Shown in pieces: positions 1 to 10,122 of a stretch of 64,000 bases of DNA. Within the stretch, counting starts at the first letter, position 1, and every line of letters starts with the position of its first letter. The notes under the pieces were generated by a model, which saw only the letters and a program-made list of their open reading frames with translations, was not told the origin of the DNA and ran no database searches. Where the stretch lies: contig NZ_SMSE01000003.1 in NCBI RefSeq assembly GCF_004354085.1, forward strand, positions 567,231 to 631,230, written 5' to 3'. The translations under genes and the position numbers were made by a program. This DNA comes from Seongchinamella unica (GTDB taxonomy: Bacteria; Pseudomonadota; Gammaproteobacteria; Pseudomonadales; Halieaceae).

Positions 1-777
1 GGCCCCCGAGGATTTGCCCATGGCCTTCAGTTCCGCCAGGGGAAAATGGGTAAAGGCGAGGTTGCGCGAAGCAGTCGGCGGCGCGGTCAGGGCGGTGCTC
101 GGACTGGACAGGGGCAGCGCAATGCGACGATCACCCTGCAGGAAGCGCCGTCGCACAAGCTTGCCGGTCAGTTGCCCGAGACCGAGCCCCAGGTCCCGGG
201 CCGTTGCCAGCAGGTTGACCGGCGCCTGCAGCGCGTCCAACCCGGTGCGCGCAGTGCGATTGGCACGCACCCGGGGGCGCTGCCAGATCGGGCGCATGTC
301 CTTGCCGGATGCGCTGACCGTGGTGGACTGTGACATCCACTTGGAAAAGGTCGCCCCATCGCAAATCGCATGGTGAATCTTGATGTAAAAGGCAAAGCGC
401 CGGTTCTGCAGACCCTCGATCAGGTGGAACTCCCACAGGGGCCGGTCGCGATCCATCAGGTTGGCATGCAGGCGCGCCAGCAGGCTGCGCAGTTGCTCGT
501 CGGTGCCGGGCCTGGGCAGGACCGTGTGGCGAATATGGAAATCGGGATCGAAGTCCTCGTCCACCACCAGTTCCGGGAGCCCGCCAAGGCGCGGACGTAA
601 TTTTTCGTTGAACGGTGACCCCGGGGGGCGCTGGCGCAACTCCTCCATCAGGCCGTGCAACCAGGCGCTGCCCTTGCCCTTGGGCAGTTCGTAAATCTGC
701 AGGCCGGCAACGTGGGCCGGGAGCTCGGGGGACTCCAGCCCCAGGAACATCGCATCCAGCAGCGTCAGTCGGTTCAT
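1..777 (-). CDS. WS/DGAT family O-acyltransferase (3'-truncated by window edge)
   Basis: This is the N-terminal 259 codons of a wax ester synthase/diacylglycerol acyltransferase; the frame is still open at base 1. Family members transfer an acyl group from acyl-CoA to a fatty alcohol or diacylglycerol to make storage lipid at the inner membrane. The translation starts MNRLTLLDAMFLGLESPELP, a typical family opening, and carries the active-site motif HHAICDG (family consensus HHxxxDG, second His catalytic) about 125 residues in. Its ATG overlaps the TGA of the upstream acyltransferase as ATGA (774-777), so the two are probably translationally coupled. Only the catalytic half is visible, so activity of the whole protein cannot be judged. 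Confidence 0.88.
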   Translation of the reverse strand, partial: MNRLTLLDAMFLGLESPELPAHVAGLQIYELPKGKGSAWLHGLMEELRQRPPGSPFNEKLRPRLGGLPELVVDEDFDPDFHIRHTVLPRPGTDEQLRSLLARLHANLMDRDRPLWEFHLIEGLQNRRFAFYIKIHHAICDGATFSKWMSQSTTVSASGKDMRPIWQRPRVRANRTARTGLDALQAPVNLLATARDLGLGLGQLTGKLVRRRFLQGDRRIALPLSSPSTALTAPPTASRNLAFTHFPLAELKAMGKSSGA

Positions 778-2273
778 GTCCCGGCCCTCCCCCGTTTCGC
801 CACCCGCTTGCCGGCCTTGCGCCCGCCAGCTCGGTGAGCCCCGGGGCTGCCGGCGAGCTTCGCTGCGGCTGCCTCCCTGATCTCCGCAAACGCCGCTTCC
901 AGGCACGCCCGGTAGAAGGCCGGGTCGGGCATCATCTTGCGGTCGGACAGTGGTGCGATAACCAGGTCGCCGTCGTAGCTGGTGACCGCGTGACTGATTC
1001 CCATGTCGTCCCCGATCACCGCCAGGCCGGTAAACATGACCAGCCGCGCGCCGCAGAAATACAGCGGCTGCTGTGGCCCCGGCACATTGGTGACCACCAT
1101 GTTGTGACTGGCGCGATAGGCGCGACCGGGGCCCCGCGAGGCGGCCACGGCCCTGCCTGCAAGCACCAGGGTGGGAGCGGGCACCTGCTCCTGGATTTCC
1201 ATCAGCTCGCGGGCGCTGATCGCGTTCACGCTTTTCAGCTCCTCCATACTTTTCTGGACCCGCTGGAGGCGCTTGAGGGGGTCGCGCTCCAGGGTGCTGA
1301 GGCTGGTTCGACTGAGGTGAATCTTGTTGCCCGCCCCGCCACTCTCCCCCCGGGAACGTACGCTCACCGGCACCATGGCGGTCATCGGCAGATCGGGGGT
1401 TTCGTGCTTGCTGTCGAGGTAGCGCGTCATCGCGCCACCACAGACGGCCAGCACCACATCGTTGATCGTCGCCCCCGGCACCGCCTTTCTGACAGCCCTG
1501 AATTCCTCCAGGTCAAAGCGCGCCGCCTCCCACACCCGGTGGGGCGAGATGGGCTCGTTGAATCGCGTCAGCGGTGCTTTGGTCACCTCGCCTGCCGGGT
1601 ACTGTTTGCGGGAAGAGCCGATCTCCAGCGCGGCACTGCCCAGCTTTGCGGTCAATGACCGGCCGGTACGCAGGCCCCGGCGCAGGTTGTTGACACCGGC
1701 GCGGCTCAACAGCTCGGCGGCACGGGGGGGCCGCTCCGGGCGCCAGCGCCGCTGTCGCCGCTCCCGCTCGGGGTAGGGCTCCGTGTCGTGGATCGCCATG
1801 GTCAGTTCGGCCGCGGCGACCCCGTCCAGCGCCACGTGGTGAACCTTGGTCATGATGGCGAAGGCCCCCGGGGGGAGAAAGTCGACATTGTCCAAGCCCT
1901 CAATCACATACATCTCCCACACCGGCCGCGACATATCCAGGGGCCGGGAATGGAGCCGCGACACCTGGATACACAACTGGCGCCAGTCCCCGGGCTTGGG
2001 CAGGGCGATGTGCCGCACGTGGAATTCCAGATCGAAATCCGGGTCGTTGATCCAGTAGGGATAGTCGAGGTTCAGCGGCACCTGGACCAGTTTCTGGCGG
2101 AAAATGGGCGATGCGCTGAGCCGCTTCTCGACCTGCTGGAGAATGGTCTTGAAACGCAGGGGGCCGCCCCGCACCGAGGACTGGTCGTAGATATTGAGCA
2201 TCGAGATGTGCTGGTGCCGGCTCTCGCGGTCCGTATACAGGAAAAAGGCGTCACCGCCTGTGGTCTGTCGCAT
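774..2273 (-). CDS. WS/DGAT family O-acyltransferase
   Basis: Complete wax ester synthase/diacylglycerol acyltransferase of 499 aa, close to the usual 450-500. It begins MRQTTGGDAFFLYTDRESRH and contains the catalytic HHVALDG motif; a conserved NDVVLAVCGGAMTRYL segment lies in the second half. I chose the start at 2273 rather than the longer frame to 2351 because GGGAG sits nine bases upstream and the first 26 residues of the longer frame do not look like the family. It is the first gene of a two-gene unit with the acyltransferase ending at the window edge. The C-terminus ends in a Lys/Arg-rich tail (AGGRKAGKRVAKRGRAGT). Expected role: neutral-lipid or wax storage. Confidence 0.9.
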   Translation of the reverse strand: MRQTTGGDAFFLYTDRESRHQHISMLNIYDQSSVRGGPLRFKTILQQVEKRLSASPIFRQKLVQVPLNLDYPYWINDPDFDLEFHVRHIALPKPGDWRQLCIQVSRLHSRPLDMSRPVWEMYVIEGLDNVDFLPPGAFAIMTKVHHVALDGVAAAELTMAIHDTEPYPERERRQRRWRPERPPRAAELLSRAGVNNLRRGLRTGRSLTAKLGSAALEIGSSRKQYPAGEVTKAPLTRFNEPISPHRVWEAARFDLEEFRAVRKAVPGATINDVVLAVCGGAMTRYLDSKHETPDLPMTAMVPVSVRSRGESGGAGNKIHLSRTSLSTLERDPLKRLQRVQKSMEELKSVNAISARELMEIQEQVPAPTLVLAGRAVAASRGPGRAYRASHNMVVTNVPGPQQPLYFCGARLVMFTGLAVIGDDMGISHAVTSYDGDLVIAPLSDRKMMPDPAFYRACLEAAFAEIREAAAAKLAGSPGAHRAGGRKAGKRVAKRGRAGT

Positions 2274-2496
2274 GCTGTTATTCTCCCGGCCACCGGGCCT
2301 GGTCATCGCAGGCGAGCTATAGTGCACTGACTGGCGCCGGGCATCTGTCAACTAGTTGACTATCACGGTTATTCGGTCAACTGTCGCCTCCATGACAATC
2401 TTTTGCCGCTGATCCGGTTACATTGCTCACCACAGTCCCCCTCCAGGACGGCAATTTAAGACACCGGCCGCAGCGCCCCAACAAGAGGTCAAGGCA
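2274..2496. promoter_or_regulatory. Divergent intergenic region between acyltransferase and aldehyde dehydrogenase
   Basis: This 223-bp region separates two divergently transcribed units and must hold both promoters. It contains GTCAACTAGTTGAC (2347-2360), a 14-bp perfect palindrome, followed by a related half site GGTCAACTGTC (2376-2386). Such a palindrome plus half site could be an operator; the regulator is not identifiable from sequence. Confidence 0.45.
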
Positions 2497-3939
2497 ATGA
2501 ACCAGCCGCTCACAACAGAACAACAACGCATTCCCGCTGAATTCCAGGACGTATTTGACGAACAGCAGGCCTATTACCGGGCCCATCGCAACCCCGGTTA
2601 CCAGGAGCGCGTGGCCGACCTCAAGGCCCTGCACCGGATGCTGGTGGAAAACCGGGAAGCCCTCATCGAGGCAGTCAACAGTGACTACGGCTGCCGGTCC
2701 CGCTTCGAAACCATTTTTTCCGAGCTGCTGATCAACCAGGACGGGATTCTCGACGCCATCAAACAGCTGAAAAAGTGGATGAAGCCGCAGAAGCGCCATC
2801 TCGATGCCACCCAGTATCCCCTGGCGAAGGCCAGGGTCATCGCCCAGCCGCTGGGCGTCGTGGGTATCGTGGTACCCTGGAACTTTCCCATCTCCATGGC
2901 TTTCTCCCCGCTGACCGGCATCTTTGCCGCCGGCAACACCGCCATGATCAAGATGTCCGAGAACTCCAACGCCCTGGCGAAGCTGTTCAGGGAACTGGCG
3001 CCGAAGTATTTCCCCCGCGGCAAGCTCGCCTTCTTCGAGGACGGCAACGGCCGCGGCCCGGCGTTCACCTCGCTGCCCTTCGACCACCTGTTCTTTACCG
3101 GCTCCCCGGCCACCGGCAGGTCGGTGATGGCTAATTGTGCCCGCCACCTGACCCCGGTCACCCTGGAACTGGGGGGTAAGTCACCCACGGTTATTGCCCC
3201 CGATTTCAACTTCACCAAGGCGGTGGAGCGGATCATGTGGGTCAAGATGTTCAACGCCGGCCAGATCTGCACCAACGTCGACTACCTGTTCCTGCCCGAG
3301 GGCAGGGAACAGGCCTTTGTCGACGAGGCCAGGCGTATCTGCAACGCGCGCTACCCGGACATCAACAACGGCGACTACACGGCTGTCATCGACCAGCGCT
3401 CATACGACCGCCTGCAGGCGACCCTGGAGGATGCCCGCGCCAAGGGTGCGCGCATCATCAACCTGTTCGAGGAACAGCAGCCCGACGCCGAGCGCCGCAT
3501 CTTCCCGCCGCACATCGTGCTCGACGTCAACGACGACATGGAGATCATGCAGCGTGAGGTGTTCGGCCCGCTGTTGCCGGTCATGACCTACCGCGATCGC
3601 GAGGCAGTCGTCGATTATATTGACAGCCATCCCCACCCGCTGGCGTTCTATGTTTACAGCAACGACAAGTCACTGGTTAACTGGTACATCGACAACACCA
3701 TGTCCGGCGGGGTCACTGTCAACGACGGCCTGCTGCACGCCGCCCAGCACGACCTGCCCTTCGGCGGCGTCGGCAACAGCGGCATGGGCCACTACCACGG
3801 CTATGAGGGTTTCAGCGCCTTTTCCAAGCTGCGCCCGGTATTCCAGCAGGGCCCGTTGCGCAGCGTCGATATGCTCATGCCCCCCTACGCGGGCAAGGCA
3901 AACTGGATCCTCAACTTCATGCTGAAGATGAAGAGCTAA
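2497..3939 (+). CDS. Coniferyl-aldehyde-dehydrogenase-like NAD(P)+ aldehyde dehydrogenase
   Basis: 480-aa aldehyde dehydrogenase, cytoplasmic. It shows the ALDH landmarks in order: VPWNFP (residues 127-132), the nucleotide-site [10 protein letters not shown] (199-208), the general base Glu224 in LELGGKSP, and catalytic Cys258 in [13 protein letters not shown]. The NVDYLF after the Cys and overall length resemble the coniferyl aldehyde dehydrogenase branch, which also takes other aliphatic and aromatic aldehydes. The ATG is preceded by AGAGGTCAAGGCA. Next to acyltransferases and PQQ alcohol dehydrogenases it probably oxidises an aldehyde intermediate to the acid. The true substrate cannot be read from sequence. 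Confidence 0.9.
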   Translation: MNQPLTTEQQRIPAEFQDVFDEQQAYYRAHRNPGYQERVADLKALHRMLVENREALIEAVNSDYGCRSRFETIFSELLINQDGILDAIKQLKKWMKPQKRHLDATQYPLAKARVIAQPLGVVGIVVPWNFPISMAFSPLTGIFAAGNTAMIKMSENSNALAKLFRELAPKYFPRGKLAFFEDGNGRGPAFTSLPFDHLFFTGSPATGRSVMANCARHLTPVTLELGGKSPTVIAPDFNFTKAVERIMWVKMFNAGQICTNVDYLFLPEGREQAFVDEARRICNARYPDINNGDYTAVIDQRSYDRLQATLEDARAKGARIINLFEEQQPDAERRIFPPHIVLDVNDDMEIMQREVFGPLLPVMTYRDREAVVDYIDSHPHPLAFYVYSNDKSLVNWYIDNTMSGGVTVNDGLLHAAQHDLPFGGVGNSGMGHYHGYEGFSAFSKLRPVFQQGPLRSVDMLMPPYAGKANWILNFMLKMKS

Positions 3940-4000
3940 GGGATACAGGCGACCACGATATGAACGTGTCACCCGGCAGTACCAATCAGAGGTAAGCAAC

Positions 4001-5752
4001 ATGTCAGAACAAAACAACCGCAAGCGTCCACCCTATCGCTCCAACGTGATGAAGGCGGGCCCGGTAAAAGCCGCCGCCCGCGCCATGCTGCGCGGTCTGG
4101 GCCTGGACGACGAGGACATCGCCCAGCCCTTTGTCGGCGTGGTGTCCAGCCACGGCGAGATGAGTGCCTGTAACATGCGCCTCAATGAAGTGTCGGAACA
4201 GGCCCGCTGGGGCATCTACCGGGGGGGCGGCACGCCGCGGGAGTTCAATACCATCTCGGTATCAGACGCCCTGGTCAACGGCCACACCGGCATGCACTTC
4301 TCATTGATGTCACGGGAGGTGATCGCCGACAGCATCGAGCTGGTGGTACGTGCCCACCAGTACGACGGCCTGATGTGTATCGGCGCCTGTGACAAGAATT
4401 TTCCCGGGATGATGATGGCGCTCACCCGCCTCAACGTGCCCGGTGCCTTCCTCAACGGGGGCCCCGCCCTGCCCGGTCGCTTCCGCGACCAGCCGGTGGA
4501 CATCAAGACCGTGGCGGAGTACACCGGCAAGCTGATCGCCAAACAGTCCGACGAGGAGGAGCTGGAAGCGGTGTCGCGGGCGGCATGGCCCGCCTCCGGC
4601 TGCTGCGCCGGCCAGTTCACCGCCAATACCATGGGTATGGTGGCCGAGGTGCTGGGGTTCGCCCCCCTGGGTTCGAGCACCATTCCCTCGGTACATTCCC
4701 AGCGCCGCGCCATGGCGCGCAAGGCCGGCCGCCAGCTGATGGTGGCCGTGGAGGCCAACTACCCGCTGCCGCGGGACCTGGTGACCCGGGAGAGCCTGGA
4801 GAATGCCTGTGCGGCGGTATCCGCCACCGGCGGCTCCACCAACGCCGTGCTGCATATCCCGGCGATTGCCAACGAAGCCGGTATCGACTTCGACGTGGAC
4901 GATGTGGCCGCCGTCTTCGCCCGCACCCCGCTGATTACCCACCTGAGCCCGTCGGGGCCCTACCTGTATTCCGACCTCCACGAAGTCGGTGGCGTCCCGG
5001 TGGTGCTGAAACAGCTGCTCCAGGGCGGCTACCTGCACGGCGACTGCCCCACCCTGGACGGCCGCAGCCTGGCAGAGGCCCTGGCAGATGCCCCGGACGC
5101 GGACGGCAAGGTGGTGATGCCGGTCACCCGGCCGCGGACCGCAGGCGGCGGCCTGGCCGTGCTCAAGGGCAACCTGGCACCGGACGGTGCGGTGATCAAG
5201 ACCGCGGGGCTGGAGCGCACCACCTTCAGCGGCCCGGCCCGGGTGTTCGAATCCGAGGAGGTGTGCCTGCAAAGCGTACTGGCGGACGACATCAACGAGG
5301 GTGAAGCCATCATCATCCGCAACGAGGGTCCGGTCGGCGGGCCGGGCATGCGCGAAATGGTCACGGTGACCGCACTGTTGTACGGCATGGGCAAGGGCGA
5401 GAGCGTGGCGCTGATTACCGATGGCCGCTTTTCCGGCGCCTCCCGCGGTTTCAGCGTGGGTTATGTCACCCCGGAAGCCGCACTGGGCGGCCCGCTGGCG
5501 CTGGTCGAGGATGGCGACGTCATCCATATCGACCTGCAGGCCAATACCATGACGCTGGACGTTGACGATGAGACCCTGGCGGCACGCCAGGCGGTCTACG
5601 AACGCGGTGATCCCAGTGGCAAGGCCTACATGACACAGTCGGGCTACGCCCAGAAATATGTCGCCAGCGTGGGCCCCGCCACCCGGGGCGCGGTGACTCA
5701 CGCCGGCAATGTGCACTGGCCCAACGAGGCGGAGTCGGGCAAGTCTGACTAA
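4001..5752 (+). CDS. IlvD/Edd-family dehydratase (dihydroxy-acid dehydratase-like)
   Basis: 583-aa iron-sulfur dehydratase. The three family cysteines are present: Cys57 (SACNM), Cys130 ([11 protein letters not shown]) and Cys201/202 ([12 protein letters not shown]), as is the late motif [12 protein letters not shown]. This pattern fits dihydroxy-acid dehydratases of the branched-chain pathway, but sugar-acid dehydratases of the same family (xylonate, gluconate and similar) share these motifs. The isolated position, away from other ilv genes and next to PQQ dehydrogenases and an HpaI-type aldolase, makes a catabolic sugar-acid or hydroxy-acid role a serious alternative. A good AGAGGTAAG site precedes the ATG. 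The CC doublet replaces the more usual single Cys followed by Gly or Ser. Confidence 0.85.
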   Translation: MSEQNNRKRPPYRSNVMKAGPVKAAARAMLRGLGLDDEDIAQPFVGVVSSHGEMSACNMRLNEVSEQARWGIYRGGGTPREFNTISVSDALVNGHTGMHFSLMSREVIADSIELVVRAHQYDGLMCIGACDKNFPGMMMALTRLNVPGAFLNGGPALPGRFRDQPVDIKTVAEYTGKLIAKQSDEEELEAVSRAAWPASGCCAGQFTANTMGMVAEVLGFAPLGSSTIPSVHSQRRAMARKAGRQLMVAVEANYPLPRDLVTRESLENACAAVSATGGSTNAVLHIPAIANEAGIDFDVDDVAAVFARTPLITHLSPSGPYLYSDLHEVGGVPVVLKQLLQGGYLHGDCPTLDGRSLAEALADAPDADGKVVMPVTRPRTAGGGLAVLKGNLAPDGAVIKTAGLERTTFSGPARVFESEEVCLQSVLADDINEGEAIIIRNEGPVGGPGMREMVTVTALLYGMGKGESVALITDGRFSGASRGFSVGYVTPEAALGGPLALVEDGDVIHIDLQANTMTLDVDDETLAARQAVYERGDPSGKAYMTQSGYAQKYVASVGPATRGAVTHAGNVHWPNEAESGKSD

Positions 5753-5803
5753 AATTTCCCGCTGAGGGACATGGACAATAATGAGAGACGGAGCAAGTAC
5801 ACC

Positions 5804-7906
5804 ATGAATAAACGACTTCAAAGCTGGGCCACCGCGGCCCTGCTGGCCGGCACCCTTGCCGCACCGCTCACCGCGGCCGAACCGGCATCACCCCCGGCTG
5901 CCCCGGACAGCGAGTGGCGCCTGCACGGCAACGATGTGGGCGAGCAGCGCCACTCCACCCTGCGCCAGATCAACAGCGACAACGTCGACAAGCTGGGCCT
6001 GGCCTGGTCCTTCGACATGTACACCCGCCGCGGGGTCGAGGCCACCCCGCTGATGGTCGACGGCACCCTGTATGTCTCCGGCAGCTGGTCCATGGTGTAT
6101 GCCCTGGACGCCAGAACCGGCGCGCTGAAATGGTTCTACAACCCGGAGGTGGACCGGGCCTTCCTCGCCAAGGGCTGTTGCGACGCGGTCAACCGCGGCG
6201 TCGCCTATGCTGACGGCAGGGTATACGTGGGCACCTATGACGGCCGCCTGGTAGCCCTCGACGCCGGCGACGGCAGCGTGCTCTGGGACGTCCAGACCAC
6301 AGATCGTGAAAAGTCCTACACCATCACCGGCGCACCGCGAATCGCCGGCGATCTGGTGGTCATCGGCAATGGCGGGGCCGAACTGGGCGTACGCGGCTAT
6401 GTCACTGCCTACGAACTGGAGACCGGCAAGCAGGCCTGGCGCTTCTACACCGTGCCCGGCAATCCCGCCGATGGCTTCGAGTCACCGGCGCTGGAGAAAG
6501 TCGCCGACACCTGGACCGGGGAGTGGTGGCAATGGGGCGGCGGCGGCACCGTATGGGATGCGATGGTGTACGATCCCGAGCTGGGGCTGCTATACATCGG
6601 GGTGGGTAACGGCTCGCCCTGGAACCACAAATTGCGCAGCCCCGGAGGCGGGGACAACCTGTTCCTGACCTCGATCGTGGCGGTCAAGGCGGCCACCGGC
6701 GACTACGTCTGGCACTACCAGACCACCCCCGGGGAGACCTGGGATTACACCGCCACCCAGCACATGATCCTCGCCGACCTGGAGCTGGACGGCAAGCCGC
6801 GCAAGGTCCTGATGCAGGCCCCGAAAAACGGTTTCTTTTACGTGCTTGACCGGGTCAGCGGTGAACTGCTGGCGGCGGATCCTTACGCGATTACCACCTG
6901 GGCGAGCCATGTCGACCTGGAGACCGGCCGCCCGGTAGAGACCCCGGACGCCCGCCTGTTCGATGGAGAAAACGTCAGCCTGCCGAGCAACGCAGGGGCG
7001 CATAACTGGCACCCGATGTCGTACCACCCGGGCACTGGCCTGGTTTACATCCCCGCCATGCAGATACCGATCAAGTACCTGGAACCCAGCAACGAGCGCG
7101 ACCGCAAGCCCGGGCAGGGCTACTGGAACGTGGGCTTTGATCGCATTGCCAATGTGCCGCCGAATCTACCCAACCTGAATGAAGTGCTGGACGAGACCTA
7201 TAAGGGCCGCCTGCTGGCCTGGGATCCCCTCAAGGGCGAGCTGCGCTGGGCCAGCGATTGGGGTCGTGTAGGTGGCGGCGGGGTGCTCAGTACAGCCGGC
7301 AACCTGGTATTCCAGGGTAGCGGCGAGGCGCAACTACTCGCTTACGACGCCACCAGCGGCGAGGTGCTCTGGTCCCACGACACCCAGACGCTGGCCATGG
7401 CGGCGCCCATCACCTACGCCATCGATGGCGAGCAGTACCTGGCCGTGGCGGTGGGATTCGGCGGGGGAGCCGCCGCCGAGGCCGGCCCTATACTGCACCA
7501 CCGACAGATTCCCAACCTGTCCCGGGTACTGGTCTATAAGCTGGGTGGCAAAGCCACCCTCCCGCCAGTCCCGGAGCGGGATCGCGAGTTGCCGAAGCCG
7601 GCGCCGGTGACCGCCTCGGTGGAGACCCTCGAGCACGGCAAGGTCATCTACCAGCGCCACTGCAGTTACTGTCACGGGGATGGCATGCGCACCGGCGGCT
7701 TGACCCCGGACCTGCGCTATTCCGGCCCCGCCGTACACGAACAGTGGCAGGAAATCGTGCGCGAGGGATTACTGGCCGCCCGGGGGATGATCAGTTTCGC
7801 CCCCTATGTGGACCAGGCCAGCGCCGAGGCAATCCGCCAGTACGTGCTGCTGGAGGCGAACCGTCTGTACCAGCGACAGCAGGAGGCCCGAGACAACACG
7901 CCCTGA
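5804..7906 (+). CDS. PQQ-dependent quinohemoprotein dehydrogenase (periplasmic) 1
   Basis: About 700-aa type II quinohemoprotein dehydrogenase: an eight-bladed PQQ propeller with a C-terminal cytochrome c domain. I set the start at 5804 (MNKRLQSW) because GGAG lies ten bases upstream and it opens a normal signal peptide ending near AAPLTAAEPA; the frame extends back to 5771. The vicinal disulfide GCCDAVNRG that covers PQQ, the DYTATQHM segment with the likely catalytic Asp, QAPKNGFFYVLDR, and a heme c site RHCSYCHGDG with a later Met ligand (RGMISFAPYVD) are all visible. It should oxidise an alcohol in the periplasm and pass electrons to a cytochrome. Forty bases separate it from a paralogue. 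Confidence 0.92.
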   Translation: MNKRLQSWATAALLAGTLAAPLTAAEPASPPAAPDSEWRLHGNDVGEQRHSTLRQINSDNVDKLGLAWSFDMYTRRGVEATPLMVDGTLYVSGSWSMVYALDARTGALKWFYNPEVDRAFLAKGCCDAVNRGVAYADGRVYVGTYDGRLVALDAGDGSVLWDVQTTDREKSYTITGAPRIAGDLVVIGNGGAELGVRGYVTAYELETGKQAWRFYTVPGNPADGFESPALEKVADTWTGEWWQWGGGGTVWDAMVYDPELGLLYIGVGNGSPWNHKLRSPGGGDNLFLTSIVAVKAATGDYVWHYQTTPGETWDYTATQHMILADLELDGKPRKVLMQAPKNGFFYVLDRVSGELLAADPYAITTWASHVDLETGRPVETPDARLFDGENVSLPSNAGAHNWHPMSYHPGTGLVYIPAMQIPIKYLEPSNERDRKPGQGYWNVGFDRIANVPPNLPNLNEVLDETYKGRLLAWDPLKGELRWASDWGRVGGGGVLSTAGNLVFQGSGEAQLLAYDATSGEVLWSHDTQTLAMAAPITYAIDGEQYLAVAVGFGGGAAAEAGPILHHRQIPNLSRVLVYKLGGKATLPPVPERDRELPKPAPVTASVETLEHGKVIYQRHCSYCHGDGMRTGGLTPDLRYSGPAVHEQWQEIVREGLLAARGMISFAPYVDQASAEAIRQYVLLEANRLYQRQQEARDNTP

Positions 7907-7946
7907 CCCGGGTGACAAGACAACCGAGATCATTGGGAAAGAGACG

Positions 7947-10061
7947 ATGAATTACAGAATTTTCCTCGGCACGGCAATCCTGACCATGCTGTCGAGCGCG
8001 TCACTGGCAGCGCCGGGCACTGGCGTGCGAATCGCGGCCGCAGACAAGGAGCCCGGGAACTGGCTGGCCCATGGACGCAACTATGGCGAGGAGCGTTATT
8101 CGCCCCTGGACCAGGTCAACGACGACAACGTCGACAAACTGGGCCTGGCCTGGAACTTCAAGTACCCCCTGGACCGGGTGGTGGAGGCCACGCCCATCGT
8201 GGTCGACGGTGTCCTGTATACCACCGGAGCCTACAGCATGGTGTTCGCCCTGGATGCGAAGACCGGCGAGCCACTCTGGGAGTACGACCCCAAGGTCTGG
8301 CGCGGTTACCAGGGCCGGGGTTGCTGTGACGCGGCCAACCGCGGCGTTGCGGTGTGGAACGGCAAGGTCTACCTGGGGGTTTATGACGGTCGCCTGGAAG
8401 CGCTGGACGCCAGCACCGGCGAGCTGCAGTGGTCGGTCAACACCCTGATAGACGCGGAGCGCAATTATACGATTTCCGGCGCGCCGCGGGTGGTGAACGG
8501 CAAGGTCATCATCGGCAACGGCGGCGCCGAATTCGGCGTACGCGGCTACATCACCGCCTACGACGCCGAGACCGGAAAGCAGGCCTGGCGCTTCTTTACC
8601 GTCCCCGGCGACCCGGCAAAGGGCGACGAGACCGAGACCATCACCATGATCCGCAAGACCTGGCACGGTGACCAGTACTGGAAACAGGGCGGCGGCGGTA
8701 CGGTGTGGGACCACATGGCCTACGACCCCGAGCTGAACCTGCTGTACATCGGGGTGGGCAACGGCTCTTTCTGGAACTACGGGCTGCGCTCCGAAGGCAA
8801 GGGGGATAACCTGTTCGTCTCCTCCATCGTTGCCATCAACCCGGACACCGGCGACTATGTCTGGCACTACCAGACCACACCGGGCGACGCCTGGGACTAT
8901 ACCGCCACCCAGCACATTATCGTGGCCACGCTGCCCATAGACGGCAAGCCGCGCCGGGTGGTGATGCAGGCCCCCAAAAACGGTTTCTTCTATGTCCTCG
9001 ATGCCGCCAGCGGCAAATTCATCTCCGCCGGCAAGTTCGGTGAGGTGACCTGGGCCAAGGGCATCGACCCCGAGACCGGCCGTCCCATCGTGGACCGGGA
9101 GGTCGCGGATTACTGGACCAACAACGAGCCCAAGACGGTCTTTCCCGGCTCCCAGGGCGCCCACAACTGGCCCCCCATGAGTTTCAACCGCGATACCGGC
9201 CTGGTGTATATCCCGCAGCAGGTGACCATGGAGTACTATGCGCCGCTGGAAAGCCCCGACGCGGTGCAGACCGGCGTACCCAACCTCGGCCTGGAAATCC
9301 CGGTGGTGCCGGAAACGCTGGACGCCATCGATGAACTGGCACAGGTCTACCGGGGCAACCTGGTGGCCTGGGATCCGGTGCGCCAGGAAGTGCGCTGGAA
9401 GCAACCCTACGAGCATATCCACAACAGCGGCACCCTGAGCACCGCCGGTAACCTGGTCTTCCAGGGCACCGCCGACGGGCGGGTGATGGCCTACGCCGCT
9501 GACGATGGCGAGAGACTGTGGCAGCAACCGGTGTCCAGCGGCGTGGTGGCCGGACCGATCACCTATGCGGTGGATGACGAGCAGTACGTGGCCTTCAACG
9601 TGGGCTGGGGCGGCGCTTTCCCCATTACCTTCGGCATGCTGGCCTACCGCGCCGGGGTCGTACCCGATTCCCGCCTGTATGTGTTCAAGCTGGGGGGCAA
9701 GGCCCCCCTGCCGCCGGTGCAACGGCGCGAGATCCAGCCCCCCTCACCCCCACCCGTGACCGCGGATGCAGAGACGCTCGCCGAAGGCGCGGACCTCTAC
9801 AACCGTCACTGCGGTGTGTGCCATGGTCTCTCGGCCCTGAGCTCCAATATCATCCCCGACCTGCGCTACCTGGCGCCGGAGAAACACGCGGAGTTCCTGC
9901 CCATTGTCTACGGCATCCGCTCCCACAAGGGCATGCCGCCCTTTGGCAATATCCTGGAGCAGGACAAGGTAGAAGTAATTCACCAGTACATTATCAAGCG
10001 CAGCCACGACTGGCGCGAGGAACTGCAAGAGCGCAGCGTAAAGGCGGAAGGGAACAATTAG
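7947..10061 (+). CDS. PQQ-dependent quinohemoprotein dehydrogenase (periplasmic) 2
   Basis: 704-aa paralogue of the preceding gene with the same plan: signal peptide (MNYRIFLGTAILTMLSSASL), PQQ propeller with GCCDAANRG, DYTATQHII, QAPKNGFFYVLDA, then a heme site RHCGVCHGLSA and a C-terminal helix. The start at 7947 follows GGGAAAGAGACG; an in-frame extension to 7806 overlaps the upstream gene and lacks a signal peptide. The two differ in the heme region (CSYC versus CGVC) and in several propeller loops, so they may differ in substrate or redox partner rather than being a recent duplicate. No PQQ biosynthesis operon lies in this window. Confidence 0.92.
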   Translation: MNYRIFLGTAILTMLSSASLAAPGTGVRIAAADKEPGNWLAHGRNYGEERYSPLDQVNDDNVDKLGLAWNFKYPLDRVVEATPIVVDGVLYTTGAYSMVFALDAKTGEPLWEYDPKVWRGYQGRGCCDAANRGVAVWNGKVYLGVYDGRLEALDASTGELQWSVNTLIDAERNYTISGAPRVVNGKVIIGNGGAEFGVRGYITAYDAETGKQAWRFFTVPGDPAKGDETETITMIRKTWHGDQYWKQGGGGTVWDHMAYDPELNLLYIGVGNGSFWNYGLRSEGKGDNLFVSSIVAINPDTGDYVWHYQTTPGDAWDYTATQHIIVATLPIDGKPRRVVMQAPKNGFFYVLDAASGKFISAGKFGEVTWAKGIDPETGRPIVDREVADYWTNNEPKTVFPGSQGAHNWPPMSFNRDTGLVYIPQQVTMEYYAPLESPDAVQTGVPNLGLEIPVVPETLDAIDELAQVYRGNLVAWDPVRQEVRWKQPYEHIHNSGTLSTAGNLVFQGTADGRVMAYAADDGERLWQQPVSSGVVAGPITYAVDDEQYVAFNVGWGGAFPITFGMLAYRAGVVPDSRLYVFKLGGKAPLPPVQRREIQPPSPPPVTADAETLAEGADLYNRHCGVCHGLSALSSNIIPDLRYLAPEKHAEFLPIVYGIRSHKGMPPFGNILEQDKVEVIHQYIIKRSHDWREELQERSVKAEGNN

Positions 10062-10068
10062 GTTCGGC

Positions 10069-10096
10069 GTGGGCGCCGCTGAGGGCGGCTGCCCAC
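10069..10096. terminator. Hairpin between convergent genes
   Basis: GTGGGC (10069-10074) pairs with GCCCAC (10091-10096), and CCGC (10076-10079) with GCGG (10085-10088), just after the second quinohemoprotein gene and before the convergent aldolase gene end. There is no clear T-run, so intrinsic termination is only a suggestion. Confidence 0.4.
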
Positions 10097-10122
10097 ACCT
10101 GGATTATTACCGCTGGCTTGGG

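Noticed and set aside
5240-5256. tRNA T-loop-like string GTTCGAATCC
   Set aside because: It lies inside the IlvD-like coding sequence and no tRNA cloverleaf can be drawn around it.
4310-5821. 503-aa open frame antisense to the IlvD-like gene (similar ones at 8001-9722, 34099-35904 and 45279-47000)
   Set aside because: Long antisense frames are expected in GC-rich coding DNA; these read as low-complexity Arg/Gly/His-rich sequence with no family resemblance, while the opposite strand encodes conserved enzymes.
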